DNA from: Epinephelus fuscoguttatus
Lineage: Eukaryota; Chordata; Actinopteri; Perciformes; Serranidae
Reading direction: 5' to 3'
Length of the DNA stretch: 64,000 nucleotides
Assembly: GCF_011397635.1 (NCBI RefSeq)
Contig: NC_064760.1
Coordinates: forward strand, 23,881,356-23,945,355
A model generated the notes under the pieces. The model was given only the letters and a program-made list of their open reading frames with translations. It did not search any database and had not been told where the DNA came from. Shown piece by piece: positions 46,814 to 58,436 of the stretch. Positions within the stretch are counted from its first letter, which is position 1, and each line of letters begins with the position of its first letter. The position numbers and the translations under genes are program-made.

Positions 46814-49686
46814 AGTGATTTATAAACAAAACACATTACCACTGTATCCATTTAGGTAAAATAAAAAAATCTGAAAATAAATGAAATAAATGAAAATCAC
46901 TACTTCACTGTCACAGTTGATGAGCAGGTGTACAAAAAGGGTTTTACAACAGATCTGGGCTAGTCCGCTCAGGACAGCACATTGCCACCATAGTTCACCA
47001 CCATACATTGGGAAAGAATGACAGCATGAACGCTCACTAAACACAAGCATACACTACATATACTTTTTTTTTTACACTGGAATTTTTTTTTTCAGACATT
47101 TTTCTTTCTTTTTTTAAGAGTGAAAGGGAAGTGATAGCTCATCATAGGATCATACATATTTCAGTTACAATATTACAGTGTTAGTTAGATCGTCATGTCA
47201 AAGCTGGACACAGAGAGTGATTTTTTTTTCCTTTTTTCTCTTGCTTTGCTTGTTTTCAAAAGCAAAAATCATATTTGGTAAAAGAAAAAAATAATAAACT
47301 TGCGTTGAAAGGTATCACACTATAGCATTTACAAATATCTAAAGAGGTTTAGTGGATGCCATACAACATCTGTGGAGCGTGAAGATTGTAGTACATAGAT
47401 GTTTGGCAGAGACAGAAGTACATACAAATATCTCCTGTGCGAGTAATGAAGAAAAATGATAATACAAAATAATAAAATCATAGCCATCTATCTATTTATA
47501 TATATATTTCTCTATATAGTATGTGTTTCCTTAGAGCAGTACATGCAGCAGCCACTTAATGGAGTGACGTCATACTGAGCCGCAAAACTTTGGGGACGTG
47601 GCAACAAGTTACAGGCAGGGGAGGGGAACCAACAGAAGCAGGTCTTGAGGCAAGAGTGTGCCCCTTTTTCAAAACCTCCTGAGAGAGGATTGGTGGGATA
47701 CAGCTGCGGGATGGGAATCCCTAGATGCCCGTACTTTGAGCAGGTTTCAATTACTAATGCAGAGACAATCTATGAAAAGTCTACGCTACATTTACAGCGT
47801 ACATAAAAGCTAATATGCGACTCAACGATCCTAAACAATCAATTTGGAGAACAACTTTCTTCTCTTGTACGTGGAGGTGGAGGGCCAGCCCACGGCATCT
47901 GTCTCCTCACTTTCTCCCGGCCCTCCACCCCTGTAATCTGCTTCATCCCACCTGGTCCCCTCTCATCAGTGGCTACAAACAAGAAATAAACAGTGTACTG
48001 TAGTATTCGCAAGTTAAAAGCACTGAACCGTTGTGCACTTAGAGAGACATCTGACAAGAGTTCAGGGCGTCGACCCCCGACTGGGCTTCCCCGGGCCTCG
48101 TCCACATTACTCCATGCTGTTCTCAGCACACCACAATGTTCAGAGCAGGCCATTTCCCAGGATCAATCCTGAGCAGGGGGGTCAGAGCGGGGGGTTAGGG
48201 GCAGTGTCCAAGGGTAAATGGGGGCGGGCATGACACGCAAAAAGCAGTTAAAGCTATGAGGAAGAAAAGAAAAATATGCAGGAGTTTGTAGTAGTGAATC
48301 TCTTAGAGAATAAATGAAAACAGAACAAGTTCACAAACTTCATCATCACGTGAAGAGGCAGTCTGTGGGGATGGGTGACCGTGAGGGGAAGAAAAGGCAG
48401 TTGGGAGAGGAGAGGACGGCTCGTGGCAGCTTGGGGCAAGTACAAGCAAGTGAGCAGTTGTAAACTCAAGGTATCAGGTAAGGACTGGTTGCTACCAAAC
48501 ATTCAAAGCAGAAAGCATAGGCTTTTGCTGCGGCAGGGGGAGAAGAGAAGGTGTTATCAAAATCTCAAGACTCCTCTAATATTCTATAAGGTTTCATCAG
48601 AGTCCACTGACTGAAAGCGGAGTCACAAGCCAGCTCAGCTGGATTCTCCCCTCGGTGATCCTCAGGAGAATGTGAGGTATCCTTCCATCTCTTCATCTTT
48701 CCGGTGCTCTCTGCATTCCTCAGTTGGGGTTCTGGCTGGAGATGAAGCTCTCTGTGTCCTTCAAATGCAGTGAGCAAATACAGAGTGAATGCAAAGGATG
48801 CTGCTTCCATCCTGAGAGAGTTGATGTACACATGCGCACCGCACATAGGCGACTGTGCAGGGCAAAAAGCTTGCAGTGTCTCGTTTTAAGCACATTTCTT
48901 TGATATCAGTTGATTTTCTCTCCTTTTTTTCTTATTTCTCTCCCTCTCTCTAGGTCTCAAGTGCTTTCCACATCTACTTTGTCATGGTAAATACGTGTAT
49001 CTGTGTTTGCATGTTTGAATGTGTGAGCATGCGAATGTGTGCATGTGGTTTCTTCGAGATCTCAGGAAACACTGTTGGTAATTACCAGAGGAATCTGCAG
49101 CAGTGTCTTGTAAGCCTTAGTTTCAGTGACTCTCTCCTGTGCTATTTACAAGTAGTGTGTGTCCAGCTCCAGATGGTATACATCTGTCTCAATCTTCTTG
49201 GTCGTTCTTCTTTTCCTTGGCTGGCACAGAGCTTTTTGTTGTTCTTGTACAAAGTATTTGTGTTCTCTCAGAGAGAATGGTTTACACATCAGTTGGGGTG
49301 GGGGTAAGACAGAGGTGCCAACGTGCCCAGTGGGTTAAAGGACAAAAAATTGAAGACAGGGGCAAAGAGTGGTCCTTCCTTATTGGAGCAGGTGACTGAC
49401 ATGAGTTGACTCTGGGTGTATAGGCACATAGGGGCGTGGAGCAAAATCAATCATTTTATTGTTTATCAAGGCAAGATCGAAAATTTACCTCAGTAAGGGA
49501 CTGAAGGTAAAATCAATCTTGGTAAGGCCAGGTTCTTTGAAATATTATCAGTGAAAATAGGTAATAAAATGAAGTTGGAAAAATCTATAACAGGTTTCAC
49601 ATTTTCTTTTTGCCCAGTGGACTTTGGTTGGTACCTCTGTTTTAACAACGCCCTCTTCTTCTTTGCTGTTTTCTCTTTCCGCTCCT
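46814..49686 (-). other. pcdha: Probable 3' UTR of protocadherin alpha
   Basis: Continuous with the stop codon of alpha constant exon 3. No convincing open frame: 47839-48153 (minus) and 48375-48614 (plus) show no family features. The T-rich and A-rich runs and the poly(A) signal at its far end fit a long UTR. The exact end is inferred, not shown. Confidence 0.55.
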
Positions 49687-49994
49687 CTACTCATCTCCGT
49701 CATCCTTGCCCTTATCCTTCTTGTCTTTCTTCTCCTTCTTCTTCTTCTTTTTCTTCTTGGCTTCCTCTTTCTTCCCAAAGGTGATGAAATCGCTCTTGTC
49801 GTCCTCTCCTCCCTGGTTCTGTCTGATGGATATTATGGCGGGGGAGCCAGGGATGATGAAGGCTTCTGGGGGGACCTCGCCAGGTTTCAGGTGTTGTGGG
49901 GGTGCACCAGGACCGCCGGGGCCATAGCGAAAGTGCCAGCTGTTGCTGTCTACGCCAGCACCCATTGGGGGGGACACCTCTCCCCCTTCAGCAT
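49687..49994 (-). CDS. pcdha: Protocadherin alpha constant exon 3 (C-terminal)
   Basis: Final coding exon of the alpha cytoplasmic constant domain, shared by all alpha isoforms. The acceptor TTTCAG is followed by AT GCT GAA, so the first codon is completed by the G that ends exon 2 (Asp). The exon reads [20 protein letters not shown], then a [11 protein letters not shown] linker, [31 protein letters not shown] and a run of eight lysines, ending DDGDE then TAG at 49687. [27 protein letters not shown] and [12 protein letters not shown] are hallmarks of vertebrate alpha. FITFGK fits the WIRS motif that recruits the WAVE regulatory complex. The linker after RYGPG is longer and richer in Pro/Gly than I recall for mammals, and the lysine-rich end is shorter and ends acidic. 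Intact. Confidence 0.95.
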
Positions 49995-52900
49995 CTGAAA
50001 GAAACACAAAAAGATAGATGATGGGTTATTATTTGTTTTCGATTTGCTTGGTTATAAAAATAAAAAAAATGTTATGATTTTCATAGACCTTTCTTCAGAA
50101 ACACTGGGTGAGCTTTACTGAGTTTTGTGCATCTCCACTGTGATGCACTGTGCACCTAAATTAATGTTATGAATGCTATTTATAAAACACAGCAGCTTGG
50201 AAGCACAGTGTGCCAGTCATCTGAGGCACAGGTTGTGTTTGTCCTTCATGCATGCAAATTTAAGGAAGGACTGAACAAATAACCGGAGGAGATATCATAA
50301 GGGAGGTTGATAGAACAAATTCTGCTGGATTTACAAAAGTTTGCCCAATCTGTGTGATCAGTTAAAAATGATCTGTCTCTGAAGAGCAGGTGCAAATATG
50401 AGCAGGTGTGTACAGTAAAGAGGCAACTGTAATGACTGACAATGAACAGATATTGTCTTTTTTTTAAATTTATGGCTATAGTAATCTCACGTTCTTTCCA
50501 GAAAAACTGTCACTAACAAAAAACTAATTTAGCACAGATTTCACAGAATATAGGGTGGCTTAAGTGAAAGGCATACTGCATTGGTTTGTTGGTTATAGTT
50601 TGTAAATACACTCGCTAGTGAAAATGAAAGTAAATGCCAACCTCAGATTCACCCTCATTTGGCATTTTGCCACGCTATATTTCTGTTTTCTTTTCAGTGC
50701 TGTGTCTCTTGGATGCCTGCTGCTTATGGTCTGACACCTGGTTGCTACCTTTTTTTAATAAAACTCCAACCTCATCCGAGACATGAGGTGGTACATCCCC
50801 ATAAACATCTCAAACACAGAGAATAGAAAGAAAATATGAACATACAGCCAGAACACAGTCTCTGCAGAAAAATATCATGAGTTATGGTTGAGTGGGATTA
50901 CTTTTGTATGAACCAATACACTTTTTTTTTTTTTAGATAAATCCTGAAAAATATACTTTTGAAGTTGAACTTGTAGTTTGCCGAGCTGCCACTGCACCAA
51001 AGCAAACACCTTCCTAGGATGACAGGTACATCGTGGCGGTGTGCATCTTTTTATAAGCAATTTTTTTCTTTGTGAATTTCACTTAATAAGTAATAAAGAC
51101 CCATATAGCCTGTTGTTATGTAATTAACAGGCATCTGCATTTAGTATCACCACATTTTGATTCCTTCTCTGACAAATCCCCCTACTGAACTGCAGCTTTT
51201 GAACTCACAGAACCCGCCTGCAGGATGAAGTCGAAGCAGCTGACCATAAAAAAAAGTGCCCTGCACTTTTCTGAACATAAATCAGGCCTACTGTGTTAAA
51301 ACGTTGACTGCAGGGGGAGTTCACCGACCTCCACTGCAGCTACTGTAAAAATCTAATCGGTCATTAATGAGTGGCATTACTTGAGGAACAGCCATGACAT
51401 GCTATAAAAGGTGGTAGGTGGTGGGACTTAATGAGAGGTTTCAAGAAGAAACTGCTAAGTGGGCAATGAATCAAAGACTCCCTCCTGGCCAAAGCTAACA
51501 TCCATGGCACTGTTTGATGAAGCATTAAACACTTCATCATTACGTTGAAGGCTGAGGAAGGTAATAAAGTATTTTACAGGAATTTAACTTAAATCTTTTG
51601 CACAAAAGGAAAGCAAACATGTCAGTATTCAGTAACTGACAGGTGTATCTGTACACATCAAAGAGTGATCACACCCTTGCTTCATTGCATGTGTCGTTAT
51701 ATTATTATCTACGTGCAGTATGTCATGAAACTAAGCAGTCTACCAGCAAAGGACCCCGTCACTTTGCTTCTTTCCTCACAGCAATGACCTACTTGCCACA
51801 CTTGCCTCACATATTCCTTTTATTTCTCTGACTCCTTTTCTGAGTTCTTTCCAAAGGGGAGATTAACTGAGCAGGGCTCCATCCAACCAGAAGGAACAGT
51901 GTCTGGAAGAAGAAGCCTGACCTCATGCAGTACCCAGGGCAGAGAATACCATCTTCTAATCTTCTCTTACTGCACTATTATCCAGCCAGCCTCAAAATAT
52001 ACACTCTGTGTTTGGGTTCGGCTTTCCTCATGCTGCATCCCTTACCCAAAATGAACTGTCGTCCTAAATATAGTTGGATGAAGAGGATGGAAGTGCTGGT
52101 TAAAGTGGGCTGTAGGGATGGACTGATATGCCTAAATCGTACATTACATCACTGAGAGAGAATAGGAGTCTCATAAACAGTTAATGCATGGGGAGTTAAT
52201 AGAGGGGACACATCCCGCCTCAATATTTAGTACATGTGCATACCCCCAATAAAAACATTAAATTAGCAGAGGGCTAAAGACATTTCAACCATGAATTGAG
52301 GCAGCAAATGCACAAATTGGTGCATAATAATTCACCAGAATGCAGGACATTAAAGTGTTCAATGCTCAAAATTCCCTGGGGGGAGGACTCCATGCCCCCA
52401 GTTTCATATGTGCCACCCTAATGTTGAATCCAAACCTACGCCCTTGATTGCATTGTTATACAATAGCAGGATTAACTATTTTAGCCATAAGTTACTAGCA
52501 TTAATAAACTTTTAGTTGTGATATGGTGGAGTTTATTTACTCCCTTTTTCATGTATATTGTGTTCCAATTTTATCCCTGCTTTCAATTCCTATTTTGCTC
52601 GCTCTTCTTCTTGTTTTCCTTTCAGTTTTTTTGAAACCATTTTCAAATACCAGCTCTCAGTGAGATCTGCTCACAGTAAAGGATTCATGGAGTAAATCCA
52701 TGGCAAACATGACGTCTCCTGCTTGGCATACAATTCTAATCAGTCATAGAGGCACGCACACTGCTGTAAAGCTCCTCCTTCTGCAGGGAAACTGCCCAAG
52801 TCGAAGCAGACAATGGCACTGAATCTAATTTTCTTAATTGTGTTAAGTTAAACGTACACAGATTCTAGTCTGAATTGGAGCTGAGATAAATTGATCAACA

Positions 52901-55476
52901 AATAACACTGCCAATTGAATGAATACCTTTGGGTTTTGGACTGTTGGTTATGCAAAATAAGCAATTTAAAGATGTTACCTTGGGCTTTGAGAAATTGTGA
53001 TGAGCATTTTTCATGATTTTCTTATATTTTATGGACAAGACTATTATCTGATAATTGGGAATGTAATTGGCAGGTTGTTATGTAATGAAAATAGTTGTTA
53101 GTTGCAGCCTGAGTCTGATTTGTCATGATTCATGTTTAATTCCCTCACATGTATTTTAAAAATCAGACTGGGACCACAGCGCAGGAATTAAGTGGGTCAT
53201 GCATTTGAAATTGTTTCACAACGCTATTCCCCAAAAAGCTCTCTCGCTTTCAGCGACTGCGACAACACAGCTGCAAGAGCCGCAGAGAGAAGACTGAATT
53301 TGACAAAGAGACTGAGAAGATTAGGACGGGACAGGCTAGATCCAGTCACTGCTTCCTCCACATGAAGACATGGAGACAGCGAGAGTCACATTCATTTACA
53401 AGACAAGAGTCTCCCCCCAGTTGATAAGTCCTCATCTGACTCCCCAAGCAGAAACATGGTCCTGATTCTATAATCTCACAAAGGAAGGCAGAAACAGGAG
53501 AAAAGCAGCACAAAAATATGTGCTGAAAAATACTGGAGTGCTGGCGATGCTTTGCTCTAAAGTGTCCACTCTCTTGCCTCTAAGAAATTACCTGTCTAAC
53601 TCGATGTGGGAACTTGATGAGACACCAGTGCCCCTTTTGCAAACTTACATTCACAAACAAAACAATACCCCGGAGAGTGATGAGTCATGCTGAGAGCAGA
53701 CAGATGGAAAGGGGTAAGGCAAGGCAGGGCAGGGTGACTCTCCTAAAAAGGGTCAATATGTTGTGCTGGATTTAAAAATAAGACAAATCGTGGGGCAAAC
53801 TGTAGTCTGGCTTAGTTAAACTGTGGTGCCACTGAAAAGGTCATATTGTAATAGACTGCTGCAGGGATGACGTTTTTTTGTAGGCTAGCGTCGCCCTGGT
53901 TCCCTTGTCAGAAAGCCAATAGGACTTTTCTAAATGGATTTTGGATTACTGCAGAAAATAAGCTCTGAGGCAACAAAAGTTTATGATACTTACATGTTTT
54001 GTTCAGCAAGATAATCTTCAGAGATAAAAAACACTTTTAGGACTTTTGCAGTGTAAATGCAATTGCCAGAAGTGAAAAGGTATGTTAGGCTATAAACAAA
54101 CTACACCACAGTTGCATGACTCTGATGTCACCACCACAACAAAGCTGTAAAACTGTTCTAAATCATGCTTGCTGGCTTGCATACCGAAAATCGGATCAGA
54201 TGTAATAGAACATCCTGGTATCTTTGGCATACTGCATTTGACATACTAAATTTTTTTCTGGTACACTTTATATATAGGTAGTATGGATATTGGAACTCAG
54301 AGCATGTTCTGTAGTCTCGTTTAGCCACTTGCTGGCAGCCACCTTTTTTAGGACACATAAAGCTTAAAAATTCATGAGCAGGGTATTTACTGATGTATTA
54401 AGTTGTAGAACAAAACATGAAAATATCTTAAGCTTGCGTCAACCACAGATCTTATTTCAGGCATCGAACCCAAAACCCATTCAACAAACCCACTGACTTC
54501 AAGACGAGTGAACCAGAAGTGCTATAGTGCCAACTCATTTCCAGGTTTTAGGACTCATTCCTGCACCCCTCTAAGTCATTGCTGTTTTGGGAAGGTTCCT
54601 TTTGTGCTTTTTCTGATTAACATATGTCATTTTGGTACTACAGGCAATAATGACAATATGGGATCTGACTTGTGATGCCAGCTCTACTGACTACTTTAAT
54701 CTGTCTCCTTATACTGTACTCCGTGCCTCTTCCCCTGCGTCTCTTCCTTCATAATTGTAACAGACTCATCTCGCCCAACACTGATCTCCACACAGCCACT
54801 GCTTCAATCTGATTTGTCGATGGCTGTTGCAGAGCAAAACTTCCCCTCTTTTCTTCTCTCTGTTCCTCTCACACGACCAACCTCCTTCTCTTTTCTTCGC
54901 TACCCCCTCTCTCTCCATCGCTCATTTCCTCTGACCTTTCAACTAATCTTGCGTGAAAACCAAGCCAGCCAGCACCCGTCCCTCCCAGTTATTGACAAGC
55001 CTTAATCATGCTTATCAATGTTTATGGTAACATTAATGTGATTGGGTATTAAACAGCTTGTCCATCAATGATAACTACCAGGCACATTAGAGACTAGGAT
55101 GGTTTATTGTTTCACAGTGATGACTGTTGCCCCCGGCTCTGTTACTCTCTCCATGTATCTCTAACCTCTGTATTTGAAAGCCTCTGTATTTGAAATGCTG
55201 GAGTGACACAAGCCACTTTAATCGATAATTTTGCATTCACAGACCCTGATTTTTTTTCCTTCTCTTCCCGAGTTTGATCTCTGAAATCTTCAATCCGGCA
55301 TCTCTGCATGTGAATGTCCCTTCACTCCCCTGTTGCCGCCCAAGGTTTTCACAGCCACTTAAATCACCCAAGCTCCATTTTGCCACGTCTACTTTATTCA
55401 TCCCCTTGTCTCGCCCAACCATCGGCCAGTTGGGCAGAAGCGCAGTGGAGCGCAGTGCAGCGTTACATAACTAGCT

Positions 55477-55514
55477 GAGGAGGAAGAGGAGGAGGAGGAG
55501 GAAGAAGAAGAGGG
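55477..55514. repeat. GA-rich simple repeat
   Basis: A run of GAGGAGGAAGAGGAGGAGG-type purines. It gives a low-complexity serine- or leucine-rich frame on the opposite strand, which is not a gene. Confidence 0.8.
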
Positions 55515-56021
55515 GCCAGGAAGTGCAGGGATGCAGATATGAAACACGATGCTCACCACCAAAACGGAGGGTGGGAGGAGGGGGGGAAAAAGTATTAAAA
55601 GATCCTGAAGGTGCGATTCTTTTTTTCCCCTCCACACTGCAGTGGCAGAGAAATCTGTGATTGTTATGATAGCAAACAGTCAGCTGGGACCACACCTTTC
55701 TTCAGGATAGCACCTGCGTTTGTTAGTATGCCATTTAGTGTGCGCACATCGTGATAAAAACAAAATGTGATGTTGCTGTCTATTCAAAACCTAATTGTTA
55801 TTCATGTGTCTGTGTTTTCACTGCTATGCCTGGGTGGTGATAGAAGAATACATTTTGTGCCTGCATAAATTACCATATATTCCCCGATCTGCTAACAGTA
55901 AATGAAATAAAGAAAAAAACAAAACCAAAAACGGTTGTGGTTAATAATACAATAATGATGGCTGGTTGTGGGTTTGTCAAGAGTGATTATGTTTCTGCAT
56001 ATGCATATTGGAGTGTGTAAT

Positions 56022-56052
56022 TGTGTGTGTGTGTGTGTGTGTGTATGTGTGT
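56022..56052. repeat. (GT)n microsatellite
   Basis: A run of GT dinucleotides with one A interruption near its end. Confidence 0.9.
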
Positions 56053-56216
56053 CTGTTTGGGTTTCATGCCAGGTTGAACACCTTGCTGTCTGCTCCCAGC
56101 TGGATCAAGTGGCAGATGGTGGACACAAGCAACCCCAAGTGACAGGGCTTAACACAATAAAAATAACACTGAATGTAGGTGCATATGTGGGAGTTGGAAT
56201 TGTTATCATTGTATCG

Positions 56217-56238
56217 GTGTGTGTGTGTGTGTGTGTAT
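56217..56238. repeat. (GT)n microsatellite
   Basis: A second short GT run, 165 bp from the first. Confidence 0.85.
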
Positions 56239-56849
56239 ATGTCAGTATGTGTAGGTGCTATAAAAAAAAATAAAAATAAACGGAGAAGTAGAAATTGATT
56301 TATTCTCCTGAGAGAAAGAGAGGGAGAGGGCTGGCAAGATATATAAAGACTCAGAGAGCGCAGGATGGGAACAAAAAACAGAGTGACAATAAAGGAAAGC
56401 AAATAACTGAAGTGGAGAACAGGAAACAGATGGGGCAGAGGGATTTAGAAACTGTGAAAAGTCGCTGACAGCTTCTAGACTGTTCTACCTTGCTCTTCTG
56501 CTTGTGCCAAAAATGGTTTCACACCAAATATACTTTAACCTAAAGACTGCAGCTTTAATGTAAGCTACGGAGCCTTGACTTCAATAAACTGACTGTTTGT
56601 GTCTTTTCTTTGCCTCCATTTTGTGTCTTTTTATCCACTACTCAAAAAACATGTTTATACACAAGTAATTTAATAGAGCAAAAACATTTTGAGGGAAAAG
56701 TAATGCTGAGAAAATAACATTTCCTATCAACATAATGAGGGAATAATTCAAATTAATGTATCTGGTGAGTCACAAAAACGTAGATACTGAATGTATCAGC
56801 AAACTGTCGATGAAAACGAGTTTCACTTATCAGTAAATTGTTTGCTAAC

Positions 56850-56940
56850 AAATATGGCTGGGTATTGTTTAAAAAATTATGATACCAGTACCCTTAAAGT
56901 GATACCAATAGAGTGCTTCAATCAATACCCATAATGTGAA
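56850..56940. mobile_element. Degenerate GATACC-type MITE fragment
   Basis: GGCTGGGTATTGTTTAAAAA, GATACCAGTACCCTTAAAGT and GATACCAATAG recall a common fish non-autonomous DNA transposon family. Ends are not clear, and the family name is uncertain. Confidence 0.4.
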
Positions 56941-57020
56941 TGGACTTTACGTAATGTTACGTAACAGTTAAATGACAAAGTCGAGCTGTTTCGGTGTGAC
57001 CTTGTTGGGACTGATTAATG

Positions 57021-57200
57021 CAGGGGTGCCAAACATACGGCACATGGGCCAGAACCAGCCCACTAAAGGGTCCAATCTGGCCCACACAATGACTTTGCTT
57101 TGCATAAACATTGCAGAGAAGTCATTAATTCCACTGCTATTCTTAGTTGCCCAAATGATCCAGTTCCTGTTTCTTCACAGAGGTAAATGGGAAGTCAGTG
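57021..57200 (+). mobile_element. hAT-like non-autonomous element, partial
   Basis: Begins CAGGGGTGCCAAACATACGG, followed by CATGGGCCAGAACCAGCCCA and AAAGGGTCCAATCTGGCCCA, the start of a widespread fish hAT-type family with CAGGGGTG ends. I find no matching right end, so the 3' limit is approximate. Confidence 0.5.
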
Positions 57201-58422
57201 TGCTTGGACCTTTCAGTGCTTAGGAGATATTATATTTAGCACCACTATCAATTCATTATGGTAAAAAATACAACTACTTTCAAGGACATCTAAGAACAGA
57301 GAAGATAAATTGTTGTTGTTGGCAGGTTTGAGGAAACACAAATCCGGTTTTAGTTTTAGCTGAGAGATCAGCAGTGCAGCTGTGAAAAGTAGCTACCTTA
57401 TTGCTAACGAAATTGCTAACAGACATATAGTTAAAATTATTTATCAGTTATTTTGCTGCCATATTTCAGCCTTCATCTCAGGTTGTTTGTCATTTGTTTT
57501 GTAAATGGATTTTTCATTAACTGTGAACATTTCGAGGATGTAAGCTACCTGTGATCACTTTGTACGCCCACCGCCCTCCCCTACGAGCCCCTTCCAAAGC
57601 CTACATGGTACATGAATGTAGTGTTCCATTACCTTAGAGAAACAATATCTCTGAACATAATCGAGGCAGCCATTATGTTGCCACAACACCGTAATCAAGA
57701 AGGCAGTATAGAAACATACAAAAGTAATTTCTATGAGAAGGGGTTGTGACAAAATCCCTCAAAATGTACTTATTCAAACTTGTACCCACCCCTCCTGATG
57801 GCACTGATAAAGTTATGGTGCTAGATGCTACAAAGTGGATCATATAGTCAATCCTTGAAGCACTAAAGGAGCAAAATGAGTAGTCTCCTCTTGCCCACCA
57901 TTTTTTCTTGGCATTTTGCCTCCACCCTTGAGTCTATTTTTGCCCGCTGCAGTTGATTACTGTTAACCTTAATCAAATCTGTCCTCTCTTCCCTCTGTGT
58001 GTATGTTTCAGCGCGTATGTGTGTGATCTGTGGCGATAACGAAAACAGTAAACCTGCATCCACCTCTGCAGTACACCACCGCCCCAGTGAATGTAGGTCA
58101 CTCTCCTGTTACTCACTCCTCTGCTCCCTCCTTCCCTTTACACCTCTTACCTCCAACTCTCACTTTCCAAACACGTCCCTCCCTCCTTTAACTTCGTCAC
58201 CCCCCTCCCGCTCTTTTGTAGCTTTTGCCCGTTGTGTACGTGCGTTTCAGTCAGCACCATTTGTCTTGTCCTTCACCTGATGCCAAAATGTTTTTTTTCT
58301 CTTTCCCCCTCTTTCCCCCCCCTTCAGCACCTTTTGTCCCACGCCATATGTTTGCACTCCCCTCTTCTTAACAGCCCCCCCTCCCTTCCTCTCTCTCCTG
58401 CCAATATTAGGGGCCATGAATG

Positions 58423-58436
58423 GTTGCCGTGGAAAC
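58423..58436. promoter_or_regulatory. RFX X-box motif in alpha intron
   Basis: GTTGCCGTGGAAAC fits the RFX X-box, with left half GTTGCC and right half GGAAAC. It lies in a less AT-rich patch (58400-58520) of the intron, preceded by pyrimidine-rich sequence. Confidence 0.45.

Noticed and set aside
47839-48153. 104-codon open frame on the minus strand
   Set aside because: Lies in the probable alpha 3' UTR and has no family features.
58324-58346. TTCAGCACC followed by TTTTGTCCC
   Set aside because: Left RE1 half-site only; no GGACAGC in any standard spacing.
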